A stretch of 6,275 bases of DNA from Dehalococcoidia bacterium (GCA_015661045.1 JACVQG010000089.1:1-6275), one strand, 5' to 3'; positions 1 through 5,135 are shown, counted from the stretch's first letter. The notes: generated from the sequence alone by a model not told the origin. Program-made: numbers and translations.

Positions 1-677
1 GCTCGGGTGTTACGTGTTCCCGTGTACATAACCCTGTGAGTGGCGTTTTTGTCGAAGTTGGCGGGTAATACAGTTTTAAGCGTATATGTATACTCGCCTT
101 GAGCTACAGTTTTAAACTCCCCTGTGGAGTCTGCGGCGCTTACTGGCACACCTTTTACCTCGGCCAGTTTTGGTTCCATCTCCTTGCCCTTGAAGGTGAA
201 TTTAGCGCCCTTTAAATCGGATAGTACATAGCTGAGCCACCGCGTCAATCCGCTGGCGTTATCTGACTCAATTCGGGCTATGGAGAACCGCTCGCTATTG
301 GCATCCAGGTCAGCGCGATTAAAGGGGTTACCCTTGTCATCGGCAAGCTTATAGGAAACGGTAACTTTCCCATCGGCAGCAATATCCACTTTAGAAATAG
401 TGGCCTTCAATCCAAGCCCCGGGGCTACCGCTGCGGCAGCGCCAGCAGGGCCAGCCTTACCCGGGGCGCCAGCGGCACCAGCCGCTCCTGCAGGACCAGC
501 AGATCCGGTAGCTCCGGCAGGGCCAGCAGGCCCAGCAGAACCCACCGGGCCTACGGGGCCACGCTCACCCGATGGTCCAGCAGGCCCTTTACACCCGGCA
601 ACTATCAGGATAATTGTTAATAAAACACCTAAAGCGACTAGTACACCTAAACTACGTCGTGCCCTTTTCAGACCCAT
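1..677 (-). CDS. OmcA/MtrC-type cytochrome lipoprotein, N-terminal part (cut by window edge)
   Basis: This frame is open from an ATG at 677 to the left edge and gives 225 residues of a longer protein. The start follows TGGAGGA at 684-690 with good spacing. Residues 1-29 are a lipoprotein signal: basic N-end (GLKRARR), hydrophobic core and lipobox VAGC with Cys29. Residues 31-81 are 17 Gly-X-Y triplets (collagen-like). From about residue 85 there is a beta-rich domain with motifs such as ADGKVTVSYKLADDKGNPF and GEYTYTLKTVLP...ATHRV, which I recognise from the N-terminal domain of OmcA/MtrC-family decaheme cytochromes. No CXXCH motif is visible; in this family the hemes come later, so they should lie outside the window. 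Family role: surface multiheme cytochrome passing electrons to extracellular acceptors. The signal and stalk closely match those of the complete decaheme gene upstream on the same strand, but the beta domain does not. The family call is confident; the heme count cannot be seen. Confidence 0.8.
   Translation of the reverse strand, partial: MGLKRARRSLGVLVALGVLLTIILIVAGCKGPAGPSGERGPVGPVGSAGPAGPAGATGSAGPAGAAGAAGAPGKAGPAGAAAAVAPGLGLKATISKVDIAADGKVTVSYKLADDKGNPFNRADLDANSERFSIARIESDNASGLTRWLSYVLSDLKGAKFTFKGKEMEPKLAEVKGVPVSAADSTGEFKTVAQGEYTYTLKTVLPANFDKNATHRVMYTGTRNTR
435..587 (-). repeat. Collagen-like Gly-X-Y coding repeat, 17 triplets
   Basis: Codons 31-81 of the partial cytochrome read as unbroken Gly-X-Y triplets (GPA, GPS, GER, GPV, GSA, GAT, GAP, GKA and others), starting two residues after the lipobox cysteine. 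Such repeats form triple helices or extended stalks in bacterial surface proteins. Here it probably spaces the cytochrome body away from the lipid anchor. The DNA is GC-rich and partly repetitive, and it also gives Pro/Ala/Gly-rich reading frames on the opposite strand that are not genes. Confidence 0.85.
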
Positions 678-683
678 AATTAA

Positions 684-756
684 TCCTCCATCAATATAAC
701 TTACGCTTTTATGCTTATTCGACAGATATTCTAATATAATAACAAGCCCAAGTCAA
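684..756 (-). promoter_or_regulatory. Promoter and leader of the partial cytochrome gene
   Basis: On the minus strand there is TTGACT (756-751), a 17-bp spacer and TAGAAT (733-728). Transcription would begin near 721, giving a leader of about 44 nt with the ribosome site TGGAGGA at 684-690. The leader resembles that of the complete cytochrome gene (AAGCATAA-AGC...TATATT...GGAGG in both), and predicted start-to-ATG distances are the same. The gene therefore appears to be transcribed from its own promoter as well as by any readthrough past the upstream terminator. Confidence 0.7.
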
Positions 757-810
757 TAGAAATACGGCCTTTTTGTTAAATATTTCTCAATGTTTTTGCA
801 GCAAAGCCGA

Positions 811-850
811 AAATAAAATCAAAGGGCCTGCCCTGAAACGGGCAGGCCCT
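811..850 (-). terminator. Intrinsic terminator of the decaheme cytochrome gene
   Basis: An 11-bp perfect GC-rich stem, AGGGCCTGCCC (823-833) and GGGCAGGCCCT (840-850), encloses the 6-nt loop TGAAAC. Read on the minus strand, the stem is followed by a T-rich tract (TTTGATTTTATTTT). It begins 30 bp after the stop codon of the 940-residue cytochrome and separates it from the second cytochrome gene. Confidence 0.88.
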
Positions 851-879
851 CTTCTCGATTCGCTATTGTGTATTAGCGG

Positions 880-3702
880 TTACCTTTCCTCTGGCTCCCT
901 TGGATATGGTGGTTTATAGGGCTTCGATATATTGTGCATCTTGTCAGGTGAAAATTCTCTACCGGCTCCATGGCACGTTTTACAGGTTTCCACTCTAGCG
1001 CTATTCCACGGATCCGCCGGATTCGGGTTGAATGTGTTCAGCAGAGCATGAGAGTTAGCGCGGTCGCTGTCATGGCAGGACATACAGGCCAGCCTCGACG
1101 GCTCAGTCTTCCATGTCCCGGTGGTATCCGCGCTGTGGCACTTGGTGCAGTTCCTTATATCCTGGGGGAATATTATCTCCCGGCCAAAGTCCGGATTGCC
1201 GGAATAGATTTGCTCAGGATGGTCGAGATATGCACCGCGATGAAGCTGGTGGAGTCTTCTGACGCTGGGCACCGCACCGTAGCCGCTCCAGCCACTGAGG
1301 GTTGTCCCGCCCTGATTATTGAAACCATCTCCTGAAGTATATCGGGAGTAGTCATGACAGGCCCGGCACCAATCGGCGTCAAAGTTTGTTGCATGTAGAG
1401 GCCCTTCATCAAGGTGCCAGATGGTGTTACTGTGACAATTTGCACAGTTGGTGGCCACTTTCTTTTGCTCAGTAGCGGTGCCTATCTGGAAATTCATCAA
1501 TCCGATGCCGTGGCGGCTGACATTCAGCGCTTTGGCGGCGGCTGATATTTGGCCGGAGGGGCCAGGAGCGGCAAGCGTACCCGGCAGGAGACCATTCGGC
1601 ACAACATAGGCATACACAAAGTACGTGCCTGGAGTCAAGCCGGCAACATTATCAAGCTGGTAGCTGATATCTCCCACATTTCGGATTACGTTCGGATCCA
1701 CGTAATCCAGAGAGTCAGCCGGCTTCCTCAATTCAATGTTGGGGAAAGAACCTGCGCCAATTACAACATAAGGCTCTACAGTGGCCCCGGAACCTCTAAA
1801 ACTGGTCATCTTGCTGACGTTGCCCAGCGGCTTCCAGGCCATCTTGGTAGTAACGGGACTGTTGTATATCTCTATCCTTGATTTTTCGCCACCCTGGAGA
1901 TTGCTTCTGATGGTGACCGCCGTTGCACTAGAAGTAACGGTAGCATCTGAGCCAAGGGCTGTTTGCAGCCAGTCCCGGACCTGAGCCGGCGTCTGTGCAC
2001 CCACCGGCGCCGTCAACTCGACCGGCGCTTTGCCGTTAATGGATAGCTTGAAGGTATCGCCGGCAGCAAAGGTCCATCCTGGCGGCGTGCCCGAAGCGGC
2101 TCTGGCGTTTGTGATAGCTGCCCTGTCTTTTGAAATGCCGTTCCTGGCGCGATTAGTCAGCACCGGCACGGACTGATACCTTGACCCATAGACGAACAGG
2201 TTAGCGGTAGAAAAGGACGAGGTATCGAGTTTCGTGTGGTCGATGGCTTTGCCGGCGTCGTCCTTGATGACGACTGAAAGCTTCGGCGTTTCTCCGGCCA
2301 CATAGAATTTCCCGTTAGCCGGGGGTGTCAGACTGAAGTCAATCTTATTTACCGTAGCGCCTGTCAATCCGGCCGGCTCGTCAGCTTTATGTGCTACCGC
2401 AACGGGTTTTATGCCACCGGTATCTGCCGGGTGGCAGGTAGCACAAAGGGTATCGTTAGCCTGAGGGCCACCAGCGTGGTCTTTCTTGCCTGTAACCACA
2501 GACTTTCCGGTAGCCCAGTCAATTGCGTCGTGGCAGGCGCCGCAGGCCAACCGTGAGGGCTGGGTCTTCCAGCGGTTGTCCACGTGGCAATAGGCACAAT
2601 TTTTAACATTCGCCGGGAATATAACGCCGGTATATACTTTGAAGATACCCGTCTTGGGGTCTATGTTGAGAGGATTTGAGAGATGCTCTCCCATATGAAC
2701 GCCGTGTACACGCCTGACAATCTGATCGGGTACCCTGGTCGTGCCATCGGCAGGTGAAACAAAGGCAGCATACCCCTCGTTATTATGGCAACTCTTACAT
2801 GTAACCACAGGAATAGAATCTATCGAAGGGCTGCCATATGGGCTGCGTCCTGGATCTATATGATGTAAATAAAACTTGCCGCTATCAGATCCGAGATGGC
2901 AAGCCGCGCACTTTTCTTTCTCTACTATCTGCTTTTCAACAGTGGCAGTTCCAATCTGAAAATCAGCCAGCACAAAAGCCTGATTTACCGGCGGATCACC
3001 CTTCTTAATAACCCAAAGGGACGCTGTGTAGGTGCCAGCTTCCTCATTGGTAACAGCCTGGAGCGCATACTTCAAGGTGTTCCCCTGGACCTGAACATTG
3101 GTGTCTTTTAACAGGTCGATGTAGTGATGTGGGGTTTTGGTCCGGTCGGTCGTAGCATTAAGCAACTTAACTGCTGTAACCGTCTTAGCTGTCTCCTGGG
3201 GACCATACATGTAGAGGTTTAATGTTGCAAAATCATCTTTGGTGAGCGTAGCGCCAAGTTTATCTTTAAGCGTAATCGTAACTACCATTTTCTCGCCCGC
3301 TGCCAGGTGAGTGCCGTTAGCAGGCTTTGACAGTTCAACGGTTACATTCATTCCTGTGTCGGTCCCTGGCACTTCCAGGTTAAGTGGTATTTCCATCGGC
3401 GGAAGTGGGCGAGGCACATTCGCTCCGGGGGCGGTTACTGGAAACTCGAGTCCTTTACCAGGAGCGCCAGCGGGACCAGCCTTCCCAGGGGCGCCAGCAG
3501 CTCCAGCTGCACCTACAGTACCGGTTGCACCGGCGGGACCGGCAGAACCAGCGGGACCAGCAACGCCGGCAGGGCCGGCGGGACCCCTTTCACCTGCCGG
3601 GCCTGAAGGCCCTTTACAGGCCGCTAATACCAAACCTATAGCTAACAGGACACCTATGATGACTAAGACACTAAAACTACCCTTTTCCCTTTTTAGAACC
3701 AT
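880..3702 (-). CDS. Decaheme c-type cytochrome lipoprotein, OmcA/MtrC-like, with collagen-like stalk
   Basis: A complete 940-residue protein. The ATG at 3702 follows GGAGGGA (3707-3713). Residues 1-29 are a lipoprotein signal with lipobox LAAC (Cys29). Residues 31-84 are 18 uninterrupted Gly-X-Y triplets. Residues ~118-255 form beta domain 1, followed by pentaheme domain 1 with CXXCH at C265, C302, C369, C387 and C420. Residues ~450-745 form beta domain 2, followed by pentaheme domain 2 with CXXCH at C753, C779, C853, C873 and C907. That makes ten hemes, with extra histidines (HH280-281, H333, H336, H818, H821) available as distal ligands. The beta/pentaheme/beta/pentaheme order is that of MtrC and OmcA, which carry electrons from the periplasm or membrane to extracellular metals, minerals or partners. 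The two halves are clearly duplicated (FQIGTAT before each heme domain; WKTQPSRLACGACH and WKTEPSRLACMSCH). Beta domain 2 carries an extra insert near residues 541-628. The gene has its own promoter and terminator. The natural electron acceptor cannot be told from sequence. Confidence 0.93.
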   Translation of the reverse strand: MVLKREKGSFSVLVIIGVLLAIGLVLAACKGPSGPAGERGPAGPAGVAGPAGSAGPAGATGTVGAAGAAGAPGKAGPAGAPGKGLEFPVTAPGANVPRPLPPMEIPLNLEVPGTDTGMNVTVELSKPANGTHLAAGEKMVVTITLKDKLGATLTKDDFATLNLYMYGPQETAKTVTAVKLLNATTDRTKTPHHYIDLLKDTNVQVQGNTLKYALQAVTNEEAGTYTASLWVIKKGDPPVNQAFVLADFQIGTATVEKQIVEKEKCAACHLGSDSGKFYLHHIDPGRSPYGSPSIDSIPVVTCKSCHNNEGYAAFVSPADGTTRVPDQIVRRVHGVHMGEHLSNPLNIDPKTGIFKVYTGVIFPANVKNCAYCHVDNRWKTQPSRLACGACHDAIDWATGKSVVTGKKDHAGGPQANDTLCATCHPADTGGIKPVAVAHKADEPAGLTGATVNKIDFSLTPPANGKFYVAGETPKLSVVIKDDAGKAIDHTKLDTSSFSTANLFVYGSRYQSVPVLTNRARNGISKDRAAITNARAASGTPPGWTFAAGDTFKLSINGKAPVELTAPVGAQTPAQVRDWLQTALGSDATVTSSATAVTIRSNLQGGEKSRIEIYNSPVTTKMAWKPLGNVSKMTSFRGSGATVEPYVVIGAGSFPNIELRKPADSLDYVDPNVIRNVGDISYQLDNVAGLTPGTYFVYAYVVPNGLLPGTLAAPGPSGQISAAAKALNVSRHGIGLMNFQIGTATEQKKVATNCANCHSNTIWHLDEGPLHATNFDADWCRACHDYSRYTSGDGFNNQGGTTLSGWSGYGAVPSVRRLHQLHRGAYLDHPEQIYSGNPDFGREIIFPQDIRNCTKCHSADTTGTWKTEPSRLACMSCHDSDRANSHALLNTFNPNPADPWNSARVETCKTCHGAGREFSPDKMHNISKPYKPPYPREPEER
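970..2355 (-). repeat. Second beta-domain plus pentaheme unit (internal duplication)
   Basis: Residues ~450-911 of the decaheme cytochrome. They repeat the first half at protein level: PPANG...VAGE...KLSVVIKD matches KPANG...AAGE...MVVTITLKD, FQIGTATEQKK precedes heme 6 as FQIGTATVEKQ precedes heme 1, and both halves hold five CXXCH motifs with a similar order of conserved blocks. The second copy is longer because of the insert near residues 541-628. Confidence 0.85.
2431..3351 (-). repeat. First beta-domain plus pentaheme unit (internal duplication)
   Basis: Residues ~118-424 of the decaheme cytochrome. They hold a beta-rich domain (GMNVTVELSKPANG...) and five CXXCH motifs. The blocks RVHGVHMGEHLSNP, GVIFPANVKNCAYCH and TQPSRLACGACHDAID correspond to RLHQLHRGAYLDHP, EIIFPQDIRNCTKCH and TEPSRLACMSCHDSD in the second half. 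DNA identity is not obvious, so the duplication is old and probably inherited with the family architecture. Confidence 0.85.
3451..3612 (-). repeat. Collagen-like Gly-X-Y coding repeat, 18 triplets
   Basis: Codons 31-84 of the decaheme cytochrome are unbroken Gly-X-Y triplets, beginning GPS GPA GER GPA and ending GPA GAP GKG. The repeat starts two residues after the lipidated cysteine. The order of triplets (GER third, GAT mid-way, GAA GAA GAP GKA GPA near the end) matches the stalk of the neighbouring cytochrome, so both descend from one copy. Confidence 0.88.
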
Positions 3703-3706
3703 AATC

Positions 3707-3781
3707 TCCCTCCAGTTTAATATGACTAAGCTATTATGCTTAAACGTTAATAATAATAGTCTAACAATGTGCTTATGTCAA
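3707..3781 (-). promoter_or_regulatory. Promoter and leader of the decaheme cytochrome gene
   Basis: Minus strand: TTGACA (3781-3776), a 17-bp spacer and TATTAT (3758-3753), close to the sigma-70 consensus. Transcription should begin near 3746, giving a leader of about 44 nt that ends with the ribosome site GGAGGGA (3707-3713). The leader aligns with that of the second cytochrome gene. Confidence 0.75.
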
Positions 3782-3798
3782 TGGGTTTAGAGCATGTT

Positions 3799-3819
3799 TT
3801 GTAAAATTTTTCTCAATCG
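3799..3819 (-). promoter_or_regulatory. Conserved AT-rich element upstream of the cytochrome promoter
   Basis: On the minus strand this reads GATTGAGAAAAATTTTACAAA, ending about 17 bp before the -35 box. A near copy (ATTGAGAAATATTTAACAAA) sits at the matching distance upstream of the other cytochrome promoter, around 772-791. It may be an UP-like element or a regulator site shared by both genes, or merely residual similarity from the duplication. Confidence 0.4.
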
Positions 3820-3916
3820 CTCTACTAAGCAAATACCCTATTTTTTTAACCACGTAGTAGAAATTAGTCCATGCCCAACACATTTCACATAACGGACATT
3901 GAATAATAGCATTTGT

Positions 3917-3951
3917 GATAACCTGTTTTTTTCAATTGCCTACAGGTTATC
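3917..3951. promoter_or_regulatory. Perfect 10-bp inverted repeat over the tRNA promoter (possible operator)
   Basis: GATAACCTGT (3917-3926) and ACAGGTTATC (3942-3951) are exact reverse complements 15 bp apart. The right arm fills part of the spacer between the -35 (3936-3941) and -10 (3959-3964) boxes of the tRNA promoter; the left arm is upstream of the -35. Its placement suits a repressor or activator site. It is not GC-rich and has no following T-tract fit for a terminator. The binding protein is unknown. Confidence 0.5.
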
Positions 3952-3964
3952 TATCTGGTATACT
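3936..3964 (+). promoter_or_regulatory. Sigma-70 promoter of the tRNA-Glu gene
   Basis: TTGCCT (3936-3941), a 17-bp spacer and TATACT (3959-3964), with TGG just before the -10 (extended -10 type). The mature tRNA starts 12 bp after the -10 box, so the transcript should have only a few 5' extra nucleotides. Confidence 0.72.
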
Positions 3965-3976
3965 ATTTTAGCGTGC

Positions 3977-4049
3977 GCCCCCATCGTCTAGCGGCCTAGG
4001 ACATCGGCCCTTCAAGCCGGTAACATGGATTCGAATTCCATTGGGGGCA
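3977..4049 (+). tRNA. tRNA-Glu, anticodon UUC, with unusual C33
   Basis: A full 73-nt cloverleaf. The acceptor stem GCCCCCA/TGGGGGC (3977-3983/4042-4048) is perfect, with discriminator A4049. The D arm GTCTAGCGGCCTAGGAC is close to that of bacterial tRNA-Glu. The anticodon stem TCGGC/GCCGG has one G-U pair and closes a 7-nt loop CCTTCAA, so the anticodon is TTC at 4011-4013. The variable loop is TAAC, and the T arm ATGGA-TTCGAAT-TCCAT is perfect. The 3' CCA is not encoded. It reads GAA and GAG codons and may also serve glutamyl-tRNA-dependent tetrapyrrole (heme) synthesis if the organism uses that route. The base before the anticodon is C rather than the nearly universal T (U33). The gene has its own promoter and terminator. 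Confidence 0.93.
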
Positions 4050-4065
4050 TAAACGATAATTAATG

Positions 4066-4097
4066 AAAAGCCCCCCGATAAATCGGGGGGCTTTTTT
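4066..4097. terminator. Bidirectional intrinsic terminator between tRNA-Glu and the PAS gene
   Basis: The 10-bp stem GCCCCCCGAT (4070-4079) and ATCGGGGGGC (4082-4091) probably folds with a TAAA tetraloop, and is extended by A4066-4069 pairing with T4092-4095. A six-T run (4092-4097) follows on the plus strand and TTTT on the minus strand. It lies 17 bp after the tRNA and 20 bp after the PAS gene stop, so it can end both converging transcripts. Confidence 0.92.
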
Positions 4098-4117
4098 AAT
4101 TTATACAAACTTATTAT

Positions 4118-4507
4118 TTAAGCTACTTTATGCACAAAGCCGATAGTAAATAAACGCCTTTTATACGAAAGTGGAAACTGTGTTATATGGGCTTTAAATT
4201 GTTTACCATCCTTGCGCACCCCTCTGATAACCTCCGAACTAACGGTCCTCGCCACTTTGATATTCTTCCAGTAGCTATCGGATACTGTTTGCTGGTCATC
4301 TTCGGCGATAAAATGGTCCAGGAATGGCGATTTAGCTTCCCATTCTTCTTTTGTATAGCCAAACATTTCGGACAACCTGGTGTTGCAAGCTTTATGCTGG
4401 TCATCCAGGTAAATAAACACGCCATCTACAGACTTATCCATTACTAATTTATACTGTGTCTCCAGGTCTTTTACCGCCTTTTCGTGTATCATTTCCACAT
4501 TGTTCAT
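4118..4507 (-). CDS. Stand-alone PAS-domain protein
   Basis: 129 residues that are almost entirely one PAS domain (about residues 20-127). The typical blocks are present: VMDKSVDGVFIYLDDQHKAC, then NTRLSEMFGYTKEEWE, a DHFIAEDDQQ block, VIRGVRKDGKQFKAHIT and a closing strand RLFTIGFVHKV. A short helical segment (residues 4-20) precedes it. No kinase, cyclase, methyl-accepting or DNA-binding domain is attached, and no CXXCH or flavin-specific Cys motif is evident; the only cysteine is C41. PAS folds bind small ligands or cofactors, or dimerise, and sense redox state, oxygen or metabolites; what this one senses cannot be told. ATG 4507 follows AAAGGAAA at good distance. It is the last gene after the AhpD-like and peroxiredoxin genes, 60 bp downstream of the latter with no clear promoter or terminator between, so it is probably co-transcribed. 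Confidence 0.85.
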   Translation of the reverse strand: MNNVEMIHEKAVKDLETQYKLVMDKSVDGVFIYLDDQHKACNTRLSEMFGYTKEEWEAKSPFLDHFIAEDDQQTVSDSYWKNIKVARTVSSEVIRGVRKDGKQFKAHITQFPLSYKRRLFTIGFVHKVA

Positions 4508-4567
4508 TGTAATTTCCTTTCAAAAATTGAGTTTTTTTATAAAGATGGGCCTTCCAATAAGACTGTT

Positions 4568-5062
4568 TTATATCTTTTTAAGCTCCCTGAGAACCCGTAG
4601 TACTTCTTCCACATTCGGAGCTATCCGTGCTGGATAGTAAGCAACGAATTTCAACTTGCTCTTCGGGTCGATGATGAAGACACCCCTCACGGTTGTACCC
4701 CGTTCTTCATCCAGAAGTCCATATAACCTGGCCACATTTTTGTCAACGTCAGCTATTAACGGAAAGTCAAGTTTTGTTCCCAGATCTTTCTCCAGCTTTG
4801 CAAGCCAGTTTCGATGCGATTCCAATGAGTCAACGCTCAGTCCCAGGAGCCGGACGCCTAACGCCTTAAACACATCCTGGTGTTCTGCGAAGGAAACACA
4901 CTGAGTTGTGCAAATTGACGTAGCATCCTTCACATAGGAAAACAAAACCACCCACGTACCTGCTAACTCCTTTAACCATACCGGTCCCGATGTGCTTTGA
5001 GCCTGAAATTCCGGCGCTTCTTTTCCGAGTTCCAATCGAATAATTTTATCTTGAACCATCAT
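4568..5062 (-). CDS. Peroxiredoxin (AhpC/TSA family, Prx6-like) with altered active-site motif
   Basis: With the ATG at 5062 the protein has 164 residues. It follows the AhpC/TSA fold: LGKEAPEFQAQSTSGPVWL at the N-terminus, WVVLFSYVKDATSICTTQ around the peroxidatic cysteine (Cys51), LIADVDKNVARLYGLL, and TVRGVFIIDP with the conserved active-site arginine (Arg126). The family reduces H2O2 or organic peroxides through the cysteine; long Prx6-type TVR-VFIIDP sequences are often 1-Cys enzymes. Two oddities: the proline of the PxxxTxxC motif is Val44 while Thr48 and Cys51 remain, and a second cysteine (Cys55) lies four residues later. The protein is shorter at the C-terminus than typical Prx6 (about 210-220). 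Start choice: AGGAGG at 5076-5071 lies 8 nt before ATG 5062; an in-frame GTG at 5071 overlaps this site and is unlikely to be used. The AhpD-like gene immediately upstream could be its reductant partner (inference). Confidence 0.87.
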   Translation of the reverse strand: MMVQDKIIRLELGKEAPEFQAQSTSGPVWLKELAGTWVVLFSYVKDATSICTTQCVSFAEHQDVFKALGVRLLGLSVDSLESHRNWLAKLEKDLGTKLDFPLIADVDKNVARLYGLLDEERGTTVRGVFIIDPKSKLKFVAYYPARIAPNVEEVLRVLRELKKI

Positions 5063-5069
5063 TGTATCC

Positions 5070-5076
5070 ACCTCCT
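5070..5076 (-). promoter_or_regulatory. Ribosome binding site that fixes the peroxiredoxin start
   Basis: AGGAGGT on the minus strand, a full Shine-Dalgarno match, with AGGAGG ending 8 nt before ATG 5062. It overlaps the in-frame GTG at 5071-5069, which rules strongly against that longer start. Confidence 0.8.
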
Positions 5077-5100
5077 GTACTCCAATTTTTCACGGTATAC

Positions 5101-5135
5101 AACCAGGGCCAGTTCTACGGGAACCGGCCCTGGTT
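5101..5135. other. Long imperfect hairpin between the AhpD-like and peroxiredoxin genes
   Basis: AACCAGGGCC (5101-5110) and GGCCCTGGTT (5126-5135) pair perfectly, and GTTC (5112-5115) with GAAC (5121-5124) extends the stem past one A-C mismatch, leaving a 5-nt loop TACGG. No T-run follows on either strand, so it is a poor intrinsic terminator. In the operon transcript it would lie 25 nt before the peroxiredoxin ribosome site and could act as an mRNA stabiliser, processing site or partial attenuator (inference). Confidence 0.65.

Noticed and set aside
435..587. CRISPR-like or simple tandem DNA array in the GC-rich repeat
   Set aside because: The repetition follows the 9-nt rhythm of Gly-X-Y codons with variable third bases and sits in frame inside a protein; there are no spacers.
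400..699. Plus-strand frame rich in Pro, Ala and Gly
   Set aside because: It is antisense to the collagen-like repeat and lipoprotein signal of the cytochrome. Gly-Pro-Ala codons read as similar repeats on the opposite strand; there is no ribosome site or promoter for it.
3311..3790. Plus-strand 159-residue frame with GPA-like repeats
   Set aside because: It is the same mirror effect over the collagen stalk of the decaheme gene, and it runs through that gene's promoter and leader.
3821..3861. Inverted repeat TCTACTA ... TAGTAGA in the gap before the tRNA
   Set aside because: Arms are only 7 bp and 27 bp apart in AT-rich DNA, not placed at any promoter element; chance is a fair explanation.
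3977..4049. tRNA read with anticodon TCA (opal suppressor or selenocysteine type) to restore U33
   Set aside because: Shifting the loop by one base destroys the anticodon stem, and the D arm and overall sequence are clearly tRNA-Glu. Anticodon TTC with C33 is the only foldable reading.
3977..4049. tRNA gene as an integration site for a mobile element
   Set aside because: No second copy of the tRNA 3' end, no integrase and no mobile-element genes are seen in the window.
4118..4507. PAS gene as a broken histidine kinase or sensor
   Set aside because: It has its own ribosome site and a clean stop 20 bp before a terminator, and no kinase remnants in any frame around it; a complete small PAS protein fits better.
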